Source of the DNA: Bacteroidota bacterium
GTDB lineage: Bacteria > Bacteroidota > Bacteroidia > Cytophagales > Cytophagaceae
DNA length: 64,000 nt
Assembly (NCBI GenBank): GCA_023428135.1
Contig: JAEYZG010000017.1
Span: forward strand, 62,001-126,000
Direction: 5' to 3'
This document shows, piece after piece, positions 25,330-36,900 of the stretch. Position 1 is the stretch's first letter. Each line of letters begins with the position of its first letter. Below the pieces are notes generated by a model. The model did not search any database. It was given only the letters and a program-made list of their open reading frames with translations, and was not told the DNA's origin. The translations under genes and the position numbers were made by a program.

Positions 25330-27603
25330 ATGAATTACAAAAAAATAATTGCGTTTATCACATTGTGCTTTTGGCCAATATTGCTTTTTGCCGAAGGGAA
25401 AAAAACTTTTTTTGTAGGACGTTCGCTCTATTTCTGGGTTTTGTTAGGTGGGGGAGTCTATATATTTTACCTGTATCATATTAATAAAAATGAAAAGAAG
25501 GAGTTTTTCAAAATTCCTTTTATCAGATCGCTTTCAATGTCACTGACATTGCTGCTTTTATCATTTTTTGCTATCAATTTTTTCATCAAAGAGCCTGATA
25601 TAATTAAAAGTCCTGCTGAGGCTTTTGATGAAGAATATTTACCCGTAAAGGATTTAAATCAAAAAGAGGAATTATATATAAGAAAACTTGAACAATCTTT
25701 TTCTGATCCGGATCTTAATTTTGAATGCATTCAAAATCATTTCAGAATACCTCAGTCCTGGGAAGAAAATAACAGGTATTTTGAAAGAGACGATTATACT
25801 TTACTGAATTTCTTTTCTGACAGATTAAATTTTAGCGATTCTTCTTATGTTGATCAGGCAAGGTTGTCTATAGGGTTATTTAAATATTTTTCGGATAGCC
25901 TCCCTTCAGCCTTATCATATTTTAAAAGTGTGATTAATAGAAAATTACCTTATCTGAATTATTATACAGCTGTTACTTATCTGAAGATAGGTGACACGCT
26001 CCAGGCTAAGAAGTTTTTTAATGAAGCTATCCAAATCAATGATGTCTTTAACAGTGCAGCTTTTGAAGAATATACTTTGCTTCTTGAAAAGTATAACGAT
26101 GAAGTAGGGATAAAAGAGTTGCTATACTCTACCAAGACGGAACAGTTTGTGCCATTTCAAATGGCTACAAAATTCTATTTTCTCAATGGAGATTATACAA
26201 AATACTATCTAAAAGTCCTTTCTCATTCATTCAAAGATTTTAAGTGGACGGGCTTTTTGGCAGCTCTTGGAATAATGCTGGTCTGGTTGTTTTATATTAT
26301 CCGGATCGATATCTATGAAAAAGAAGATTGGTTTCCTTTGCTGTTGACGCTCTTGTATGGAATGACGTTTACATTCCTTGCATTCTTCTTTTATGATTTT
26401 TTCAGATATTATTTACATTTTGACAGATCCGGGAATTTCTGGATTGATTTATTGTATTGCATTTTTGGCATAGGTGCTATCGAAGAATTGGTTAAGATTA
26501 TTCCTTTATTCTTACTTGTTGCCTTTTTTTCTGAGCACTTAAATGAGGCCTATGATTATATTCTATATGCATGTCTCAGTGCATTAGGATTTGCATTTGT
26601 TGAGAATATCCTGTATTTCGATGGCGACCTTGCCGGAATTGTGCAGGGCAGGGGAATGACATCGGTTCCATCTCATATGATTGCATCATCAATAGTTGCT
26701 TATGGTTTTGTTTTGAGTAAATATAGATTTAAAAATTTCCCTCTCTGGCTTTCTGTTCCGGTTTTTTTCCTGCTTGGCAGCATTACTCATGGTTTGTATG
26801 ACTTCTGGATCTTTAAACAGGTTTTCCCGGTATTTCTTTTACACTTCGTAATTTCTGTTTCAGTGTGGATCATTATTATCAATAACTGCATGAACAATTC
26901 TCCTTATTTCAATTACAAAATGAAATATCGTTCTGAAAATATGCAGACTTATATGGCTGTATCTTTGACTGCAATTTTTGTGCTTCAGTATGCCTTGGTA
27001 GCTTGGGAGAAAGGTCCTTCAATTGCTGGCCATTCCCTGACTACAGCCTTTATTACAGGAGGAATTTTTACTGTTTACTATACCGATAAATTAACCAATA
27101 TGGACCTTGTGAAAGGTTATTGGAATACGATATCTATTCATTCTGTAACAGACAAAAGGAGAAACAATGCATTTAACCTTCGCTTGTTTTTTGTAAGGCT
27201 GATTTCTGGAGATATTATTCCTCATCATTTTGTCGGGGACAAAGTCAGTCTTTCATGCGAAAAAAATAACCTCAAGTTGCTTGCTCATTTTCCGCACCCG
27301 ATCAATGGTGAAATAATTGACAGACTTGTTGTTACCTGTAAGGTTCCTGGAACAGGGCAATTATTTAAAGATCCTTACTGGTTTAAATTGATAACCGAAG
27401 AATCGATTAGTCCTGGTGCTGATCCTGAAACAGTATTTTTATTCAGATTTTCAGATGACCAACCTTCGTTTATGGAAAACAAACCATTGTTAATTCATTT
27501 GTATTGCTTTAGAAATCATCATGTCAAAGATGATTTATTGCAGAAAGAAGATTTAAGGTCATTAGGAAAAGCAATGTTAAGGTTAAGATCAGCTGCCGAA
27601 TAG
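25330..27603 (+). CDS. PrsW-family intramembrane protease with N-terminal TPR-like region
   Basis: A 757-residue membrane protein. Residues ~1-110 hold a signal-like segment and two or three helices; ~150-290 look like a TPR-like tetratrico region (YFSDSLPSALSYFKS, YLKIGDTLQAKKFFNEA, SAAFEEYTLLLEKY). The core, ~300-520, has about eight membrane helices with the PrsW signatures: IGAIEELVKIIPLF (Glu385-Glu386), FVENILYFDG, SHMIASSIVAYGF and SITHGLYDFW, which supply the Glu and His metal ligands. The C-terminal ~200 residues are soluble. PrsW-type proteases cleave anti-sigma factors or other membrane proteins; the substrate is unknown. It stands alone between the J-protein gene and the giant adhesin gene. 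Confidence 0.82.
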   Translation: MNYKKIIAFITLCFWPILLFAEGKKTFFVGRSLYFWVLLGGGVYIFYLYHINKNEKKEFFKIPFIRSLSMSLTLLLLSFFAINFFIKEPDIIKSPAEAFDEEYLPVKDLNQKEELYIRKLEQSFSDPDLNFECIQNHFRIPQSWEENNRYFERDDYTLLNFFSDRLNFSDSSYVDQARLSIGLFKYFSDSLPSALSYFKSVINRKLPYLNYYTAVTYLKIGDTLQAKKFFNEAIQINDVFNSAAFEEYTLLLEKYNDEVGIKELLYSTKTEQFVPFQMATKFYFLNGDYTKYYLKVLSHSFKDFKWTGFLAALGIMLVWLFYIIRIDIYEKEDWFPLLLTLLYGMTFTFLAFFFYDFFRYYLHFDRSGNFWIDLLYCIFGIGAIEELVKIIPLFLLVAFFSEHLNEAYDYILYACLSALGFAFVENILYFDGDLAGIVQGRGMTSVPSHMIASSIVAYGFVLSKYRFKNFPLWLSVPVFFLLGSITHGLYDFWIFKQVFPVFLLHFVISVSVWIIIINNCMNNSPYFNYKMKYRSENMQTYMAVSLTAIFVLQYALVAWEKGPSIAGHSLTTAFITGGIFTVYYTDKLTNMDLVKGYWNTISIHSVTDKRRNNAFNLRLFFVRLISGDIIPHHFVGDKVSLSCEKNNLKLLAHFPHPINGEIIDRLVVTCKVPGTGQLFKDPYWFKLITEESISPGADPETVFLFRFSDDQPSFMENKPLLIHLYCFRNHHVKDDLLQKEDLRSLGKAMLRLRSAAE

Positions 27604-27964
27604 CTTTTTTAAAATTTACTTTTGGAAATCTGTACAGTTATCTGTGTTCTTGAAAGTCGACTGAGCTTTGATGAAGGTGGTACAAGATTCTTTTCTCAAG
27701 TCTTCTTTTAATTCGATAAGAAAGAACAATTTGATATTTGTATTTTCACGCCTGACTTATATAAATAATTTACATAACTCAGACTAGGTAATATTACCAA
27801 AAGAAAAACAGGTATATTTATTATTAGGAACTAGTTCTGAACTTCTGAATCATATCAATTAGACTTCAGACTAGTGCTTAGTTAAACTTTTGAAAAATTG
27901 ATAAAAAAGAGGTTAAATAAAAAAGGAACCATTTTAAGGTTCCTTTTTTATTTAATTGAGAGTT
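27604..27964. other. Intergenic region with two palindromes
   Basis: A 361-base gap between PrsW and the giant gene, both ending here. It has no credible ORF. GGTAATATTACC (27787-27798) and GAACTAGTTC (27829-27838 region) are perfect palindromes of 12 and 10 bases, of unknown use. The strong hairpin at 27915-27953 ends the giant gene. Confidence 0.4.
27915..27953 (-). terminator. Terminator of the giant adhesin operon
   Basis: A perfect 16-bp stem (27915-27930 with 27938-27953; core AAAAAAGGAACC/GGTTCCTTTTTT) with a 7-base loop, 12 bases after the giant gene's stop. The stem has A/T-runs on both flanks, so it may also stop readthrough from PrsW. Confidence 0.9.
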
Positions 27965-30900
27965 TTACTTCAATAAGGTTACTTTACCTTCTTTTTTGTA
28001 CGGTCCTCTGCTTTCAGGATCTTCACCTTCGTAGGTGATGATGTATGGATATGTTCCAATAGGCATTAACTGTCCTTTGTAATACCCATCCCATGCTTCG
28101 TCTTTGTCTCCTGTTTCAAATATAATCTCACCCCATCTATTGAAAATCATCATCTTGTAATTGACTACATATTTTCCATATGCCCTGAATGATTGATTTT
28201 CAGGTGTGTCTGATTTCCCAGGGGTGAATACGTTAGGTACATCAAGACGAGGGTTGCAAAGATCTCTGACCAATATAGTATCTGTTATTGAACAGTTTTC
28301 TTTGTTTGTTATAAGAACAAAGTATGTTCCAGGTAATGGTACATCAATTTTACTTGTGTCTTTATCTGATACAGGATTTACTGAAGTCCATTTGTATTTA
28401 TAGTTTGGATCGTAACCTGCATCAAGTGTGACTTTTGCACCATATTCAGGACAAATTTTGGAGAATTCAGGCAAATGAGACACTGGTAATGCATTGAATA
28501 ACACATGTGCAGAATCATTGGTTGTACATTGACCTATAGTTAATGAAACCACATATAGTGCAGACTCTTTTACAAGAAGCGTATCATCACTTAAATTCAT
28601 ATCGATGTTATCTTTAAACCATGCATAATCAGGAACAAACGGTGCAAATCTATCCAGGTTAGAAGGAGTTGCGGCTAACGTTACTGTCTGACCTGTGCAT
28701 GAAACTGCATCTGAAATATTGACTATAGGTCTTTCAATTCCAATGACCATAACGCTGTCTGTACTATTGCAACCAAGGATGTCTGTTACTGTTGCTCTGA
28801 AATAATTAGTGTCTGCCGCTACAGGTACATTAATGGAATTAAGATCCGTACCTTGTTCTCCTGTTATCCAGGAATAGTCAACATTGTTAACATCAGAGAC
28901 TATGGTAATCGGTAAAGTAGTACCGATACATCCAAGAACCGGCTGCCTTGTCAGAGCAGGAGGGTTGGTTACATTGGTAGTTTTTTCAGTCGAACAGTTG
29001 CCATATTCATAAACTACTCTGAATAAACCATTGCTTTGTGGAGCTATAGCAGGTCTGTTCTCACTATTCAGAATGATGCCATCTCTATACCACTGATATT
29101 GTCCAGGAACAGCTGGTAAACCTGTTGCTAAAGAGTGGATGATCAAGGTGTCACTGTAGCAATAATGATCAAGCATGTCAAATTTCGAATTGTTGAAATC
29201 GAATACACCGACATTGATACTATCGGATGCAGGACATCCCTTATAGTCTTTAACTATCAGAGTGATAGCTGAATCACTGGCAGCAATTAAACTAAAGACT
29301 GGATCAGTGCTGATAATAGTATTGGCATTGTTTCTCCACTCATAAGTTATACCAGGGCTTGTTCTGGCTTCAAGGATGATGGTTGTTCCTCTACATACAA
29401 ACTGATCTCTACCCGCATCTGCAATTGGCATTGGATCAATTTTCAATACTGTACTGTCTGATACTGCAGGGCAAGCACCATTAATGAATGATGTAAGTTT
29501 GAGAACTACCTGTCCTTTATTATAATCATCCAGAGTAGGGTAGTACTTAGCATTCAGGTCGGCAGAATTGATAGCAAATACACCTGTTCCTGAAGTTGAC
29601 CATTTACCACCGTTAGCATTTTTAACATCACCTGCTAGCTGTGCACCATCTTCTATGGCACAAATCATAGCTGTTCCTGCATTCACAATAGGGGACTTGT
29701 CTACATAAAGTGTCATGGTATCCTGACTGAATTTACAGATTCCATTACCAGTTGTGATAAATACGAGATCTACAGAACCAAATGATTTATCAGCGTCTGA
29801 TGGATAATAAATTGCATCAGGTTTATTAAAGTCATCAAATGAACCTGTACCCGATGTAAACCATGCTCCGCTGGTAGAGTTTTTATGTACTCCCTTCAGC
29901 ATATAAGAGTCCAGGATATTACAAGTTGTCTGATCCGGTCCTGCATCTGCTTCTGGAGCAGGAAGTATGGTAATTACTGCAGTATTTGAAGTTGAAGGAC
30001 AGCTTCCTTTGCCTGCAGCGGATAAGGTTACTACTAACTTTCCTATTGCTTTATCAGCATCTGAAGGAGAATAGATTGAAGTAACTTTATTATTAGGGTT
30101 AAATGTACCGGTACCCGTACCTGTCCAGGTAACTCCATTATCAAATTGAGAAGTTCCTCTTAATACAAGGGTTGTGATATCTGAACAGTAGCTCTTATCT
30201 GTTCCTGCATCCACTACAGGTGGTTGTATAATTTTCACCTGAGTAGTCTGCATTACTGGGTTACATGTTCCATTACCTGTTGAGGTTAATGTTAACCCTA
30301 CAACACCATTTTGTATATCCAGGCTTGACGGGAAGTAAGTTGCATTAAGTGTTGCCGCATCGACTGCAAAAACACCTGAGCCACTGGATTTCCAGATACC
30401 ACCAGTCGCTATTGTAACATTACCATTCAGTGCAATGGAAGCTTGAGGCAATCCGCAAATGTCCGGATATGATCCTGCAGTTACAACAGGTATAGGAGTT
30501 AAGGTTACACTCATATCATCTGACACCGCACTACATTGGCCATTATTGGCTGTAGTTAAGGTAAGTACAATATTTCCTGCTGCCTTATCAGCTAATGATG
30601 GTGTATAGGAAGCATTTAAGGTATTAACGTCTGGAGTAAATGTTCCAGTACCAGAAGTAGACCAGATTCCGCCTCCCGCGTTTGATACAAATCCAGATAA
30701 TTTCACTGATCTAAGGTCCTTACATGTAATGATATCTGCTCCTGCATTCACTATGGCAGAAGGTGATGGAATTACATTAATTACAATAAAGTCTGAAACA
30801 GCATTACATAATCCGTTACCTGTTGAATTCAGGGTAAGTATTACACCTCCAGCTTCATTATCAGCTTCGGAGGGAATATAGGTAGTAGTTAAAGATGTTC

Positions 30901-33900
30901 CATTCGTAAATGTTCCAGTTCCTGTGGTTGACCATACTCCTCCGGTTGCGTGAAGGACTGATCCGGCAAGGGTTGCATTAGCCTGACCAGCGCAAATTGT
31001 CTGGTCTGCTCCGGCATCTACTACTGGTTTCGGTGCAATGTCAATGATAAGATTATCGGTAACAGCATTACAAGTTCCATTGTCTGTAGATACTATTGAA
31101 AGCGTTACAGCAGTTTGACCTTTATCTGTTTCACCAAGGTAATAAACTGAGCCTAAAGAGTTAGCACTTGGAGCAAAATAACCATCTCCGTTACTGCTCC
31201 ATCTTCCTCCAGCAGCTATAGTTACAGATCCTGCAATATGAATCGTATCTTTATCAGCACATATGGAGTGATCTGACCCAGCGTTAATAGTAGGTGCAGG
31301 AGTGAAGGTTAATACCAACTGGTCACTTACTACATTACAAAGCGGATTACCTGCTGAAGCAAATGTTAATGTTACGTTTCCGTTAGTTTTGTCAGCAGAA
31401 GACGGTGTATATACCGCATTCAGTGCATTGGCATCGTCAAATGATCCGGAGCCGGATGTCGTCCAGATGCCTGCTGGAGCATGTTTAATGTTACCGGCTA
31501 TTTGGTAAGTGTTAACATCAACACATGCAGATTGATCCAAACCGGCATTTACTACAGGGATCGGAGTAATCAGTATGGAAACTGTACTCGAAACTTCCTG
31601 GCACAATCCATTATTAGTAGTGGTTAACGTTAGGTTTATTGATCCTGCAGCTTTCTCTGCCGCAGTAGGAGTATAGGTTGTATTCAGGCTGTTAGGATCT
31701 GCGAATGATCCACCTCCTGTGCTGCTCCATATTGAACCTAGTGCAACTGTTCTTGTTCCTGATAAAGTAATTGTGGTATTATCAGCACAAACAGTCTGAC
31801 TTGGACCTGCACTTACTGTTGGTGCAGGTGTAATGTTTACAACTTTACTTTCTGACACTGGGGCACATGTACCGTTTCCGGTTGTTGTAAGTGTCAGTGT
31901 TACTCCCATATTATTGATATCATCTGCCGATGGGATGTATGTGGCATTCAGGGTATTGGTATTAGGACTAAATTTACCGGTACCTGAAGTTGTCCAGTGT
32001 CCTCCGGATGCTATCTGAACTGATCCGCTTAATACTACACTATTTGCATCAGCACAAATGGTTTCATCATCTCCTGCATCTACGGTAGGAGCATTGCCTA
32101 TATTAATGATAAGGTCGTCAGATACAGTGCTGCAATTGTCTGTCGGATTAGAGGATAAGCGTAGCGTAACACTTCCATTGGTAATATCGGCAGAAGAAGG
32201 AGTATAACTTGTTGAAACTATTGCCGCATTTGCAAAAGAACCGCTTCCAGATATGATACTCCAAGTACCTCCTGTTGCTCCTTTAACAATTCCATTTAAA
32301 CTAATAGCGCCTGCATTTGCACAAGAAGTGATATCATTACCAGCATCTACTTCTGGAGCAGGAGTAAAGGTAAGTGTCAATGTATCAGCTTCAGGTTTAC
32401 AAATATTGGTATTGATAGTGGTGGCATATAATCTTATAACACCGGTTGTAATATCTTGAGCCGAAGCTGTATAAGTTGTAGATGTAGAGGATGTTGAAGT
32501 AAATGTTCCGTTACCTTCAGTTTTCCAGACAATACCGTCTGCATCTGCATAGATTGCAGAAACATTTGCCACAGGATTGTTTTCACATATGGACAGATCA
32601 GCTCCCACATCTATTGAAGGGCCGCGTAGCAGGTCAATTACTACAGTATCCTTACCTGCAATACATGATCCGAGCGCTTCTCCGGTCAGTATCAAAACTA
32701 CCTTGGTACCAATCTCTTCCGGAGTCGGTGTATAAGTTGCACTTAAAGAATTTGGATCTGAGAACGTGCCCAATCCGCCTGACCAGCTTCCGTTACCTGA
32801 ACCATTCAGCTGCACTGGCAGTGCATTTGAACAGAATTGCTGATCCGGCCCTGCATATACAGGTGTAACTTTAAAGTTTATGGTCATCTCATCTGTAACC
32901 GGTGTACAGAAACCATTGCCTGTTGATGTAAGTGTCAGTAGAATTGTACTTCCATTTACATTCTCAGCAGCTGAAGGTACATAAGTAGCATTCAATGCTG
33001 TAGGAGACGGAACAAAAGATCCTGTTCCTGAAGTTGTCCATATACCTCCTGTAGCTTTTTTAACTGTTCCAGATAAAGCTATACCAGGAGCTCCTGCACA
33101 AACCTGCACGTCCGGACCTGCATTCACTACAGCAAGAGGAGAGATATTAATCACTAGGTTAGCGGATACCGCTTTACAATTTCCAAACCCTGTGGTTGTA
33201 AGTGTCAGGTTAGCTTTACCTGTAGCGATTTGATCTTCGGAAGGCATAAACGTTGCATTCAAATCGGTATTTGAAGGACTAAATGTACCTTCTCCTGATC
33301 CTGAAGCCCAAATTCCTCCTGTAGCATTTGTTATGATTCCATTTAAAGGAACTCCTGTTGTAGTTGCACAAATATTAACTGTTGGACCAACATTTACAGT
33401 TGGAGCAGGTGTTATTGTAACAATCATTTCATCTGATACAGCTAAACAATTGGCGTTTCCGGTTGTGGTAAATGTAAATGTTACACTTCCATTGGTTATA
33501 TCCTGCACAGATGGTTTGTAAGTAGCATTTTTATCATCTGCAGAAGGAGAGAATGTACCAGTACCAGTTGAAGTCCATGTTCCACCGGTCGCAACGGTAT
33601 AATCTCCGCTAAGATGAATATTTGAGTTATTAGCACAAATAGTTTGATCAGGTCCTGCTGTTATAGTAGGGGCTGGAGTGATAGTTACATTTAACTGATC
33701 TGAAGTTGCATTACAAGCTCCGTTACCGGTAGTTGTTAGCGTAATCGCAACAGAACCGCCTGCGATATCATCTGCTGATGGAATATAAGTTGCTAACAGA
33801 GAAGTGTTGTCAGGTGAAAATGTGCCATCTCCTGAGCTTGTCCACATTACACCTGTTGCAATTGTTTTAACCCCATTTAGAACTACACTAGAGTTGTTTG

Positions 33901-36900
33901 CACATAGTGACTGATCAGCTCCCGCATTTACTGTCGGTACAGGATTGATAGTATAAATTTTCTGATCCGAAACAGGTGAACACACTCCATTACCAGTAGA
34001 AGTTAAAGTGAGTACCAGTGAAGTTCCTGAAAGATCAGCTACCGAAGGATTATAAATTGCATCAAGTGTATTATTATCAGGAGTAAATGTTCCGCTTCCG
34101 CTGGTAGTCCAGGTAGCACCTGTTGCATTTGCTACACTTCCTGATTGTTGCAGGAATTCTTTGTCTGCACATATTGTTTCGTCAGGGCCTGCACTGATTA
34201 ATGGCGTCTTCTGAATAGTTACATTCAAACTGTCAGAAACAGGAGTACAATTTCCGTTTCCTGTAGTAGTAAGTGTCAATGTTACTTTTCCATTGATGGT
34301 ATCACTTGCTGAAGGTACATATGTTGCAATAGCGCTATAGGCATTAGGACTAAATGTACCTGTTCCTGTCGATTTCCAGGAGCCGCCTGTAGCAACTGTA
34401 ATTGTTCCGTTTAATGGAGCACCTGTACCTGTTGCACAGATTGTCTGATCTGTTCCTGCCTCAGCAGTAGGTGCAGGTGTGATCGTTATGTTTACCGTAT
34501 CCGAAACTGCATTACAATCTCCATTACCTGTTGAAGTAAGAATTAATGATACAGAACCCGCTGTGTTATCAGCTTCAGAAGGTGAATAGGTAGCATTCAG
34601 ACTGTTCGGATCCGGTGAGAACGAACCACTTCCAGTGGTACTCCATGTTGCTCCCGTAGCTATAGTAATTACACCATTAAGGGAAATCTTGGAATTATTA
34701 GCACACACGGTTCTGTCCGGTCCGGCATTAACTGTAGGTGCAGGGGTAATGGTAACTGCAAGCTGATCACTAACTGGTTTACATAACCCGTTTCCTGAAG
34801 AAATTAAAGTGAGTGTAACTGTTCCTCCTGAAATATCCAATGCCGAAGGTAAATATGAAGCATTTAATGATGTGGTATCAGGAGTAAAGGTTCCTGTTCC
34901 GCTTGATCTCCAGTATCCTCCGGTTGCAACGGTTACATCTCCCTGCAGGCTGATTTCCGCATTGTTTCCACAAACAATCTTATCTGCACCTGCATTAACT
35001 GTTGGTGCAGGTGTAATTGTAATATTCATTGTATCGACAACAGCGTTACAATTTCCGTTACCTGTTGTAGTCAATAATAATCTGACTGTTCCAGAAGATC
35101 TATCCGCTTCGGAAGGAACATAAGTAGCATTTGGAGTAACCTGATTAGGGAAGAAAGCGCCACTTCCTGAGCTTGTCCATTCAACACCTGAAAGACTTGT
35201 TCCGGTATATGAACCTGCAAGGTTAACGCCCATCAGGTCTTCACAAATAGTTTGATCAGGTCCAGCATTTACTGTAGGAGCTGGCCCAACATCAATCGTC
35301 ATTTGGCTTGTTTTCGCTTTACATAAACCGTTTCCGGTTGTAGTTAAAGTCAATGTTACACTACCACTGCTTATTTCAGAAGCAGAAAGATTATAAGTAG
35401 CGTTCAAAGCTGAATTGCTCGGAACAAATATTCCTGTTCCACCTGACCAGACTCCTCCTGAAGCGACAGTTACAGATCCATTAAGGGCAAGTGTTGTATT
35501 ATTGGCACACACATTTCTGTTGGTACCGGCATTAACTGTCGGAGCTGGGGTGATCACAACTGCAACGATATCCGAAACCGGAGAACATGCACCAGCAGAA
35601 TTGGTAGTTAATGTAAATGCTACTATTCCTTTGCTGATATCAGCAGCCGAAGGAGTATAAGTAGTAGCAGGTGAACCCGGATTAGTAAATGTACCTGTTC
35701 CATCTGAAGTCCAGGTACTTCCTGTTGCAACTGTTACTGTACCATTCAAGTTGATCGAAGCTGTATCTGCACAAACTGTCTGATCCGGACCTGCATTTAC
35801 AGTAGGAGTAGGATTTAGATTTATGATAAGATCATCAGATGTACCATTACAAATTCCGCTTCCTGTGCTGCTAAGGGTTAATGTTACAGAAGTACCTTTG
35901 TCTGCTTCAGATGGTATATAGGATGCATTCAGTGCTGTAAAGGATGGTGAGAATGTTCCGGTACCGGAAGTACTCCATCTTGCACCGTTAGTATTTGCTT
36001 TATAACCAGCTAACTGAACTGATGCAACATCTGCGCAAAGGGTCTGATCAGCCCCTGCTATTATTACAGGAGCAGGTGTAAATTGGATTGTTACATTATC
36101 TGTAACTGAGGCACAGGTAGGTGTGCCAACAGAAGTTATCGTTAAGGTAACAGATTTAGCAGCAGTATCCGCTGATGACGGAATATATGACGCCAATAAT
36201 GTTGTTGCATTTGGAGTAAATGTCCCTGTTCCTGAAGTTGTCCAGGTGATTCCTGCCGCATTACTTGCAGTACCGTTTAATTGAATTCCGGTTAGACTCG
36301 CACAAAGGGTCTGATCCGGGCCAGCATTTACAGTTACTCTAGGTGATATGGTCAACTGCATGGTATCTCCGGTAGTTGAACAAATCCCTGTTCCTGTAGT
36401 GGATAATATTAAATATACAGATCCTGCAGTTCTGTCTGCTGTAGACGGTGTATAGGTCGCATTTAATGTAGATGCATTAGGAGTAAATGTACCTGTTCCT
36501 GTAGTCGTCCAGAATCCGCCAGTGGCAGCACTGTTGATAGTACCATTAAGTGTATAACTCGTTAAATTTCCACACATTACAAAATCAGAACCTGCATTAG
36601 CAATAGGGGCAGGAGGAATTGTAATTTTAACCTGATCAGAAACCACAGGACAAGCACCACTCGCTACTGTTGTAAGCGTAAGGGTAACTGTACCAGAAGA
36701 AATTTCTGATGCAGTTGGTGTATAATGAGCATTTGGAGTATTCGCATCCGGGGTAAATGTTCCAGTGCCTCCTGACCAAGTTGCAGGAGATCCTGAACCA
36801 GCGAGTTTAATTGGAAGGTCATTGGCACAAACTACCTGGTCTGCTCCGGCATTAACAGTTGGAACAGTTGTAAATGATATTGTCATTTGATCACTTGTTT

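Noticed and set aside
27787..27838. Two short palindromes as regulator sites
   Set aside because: Both lie downstream of converging genes, where operators are unlikely; AT-rich DNA gives such palindromes by chance.
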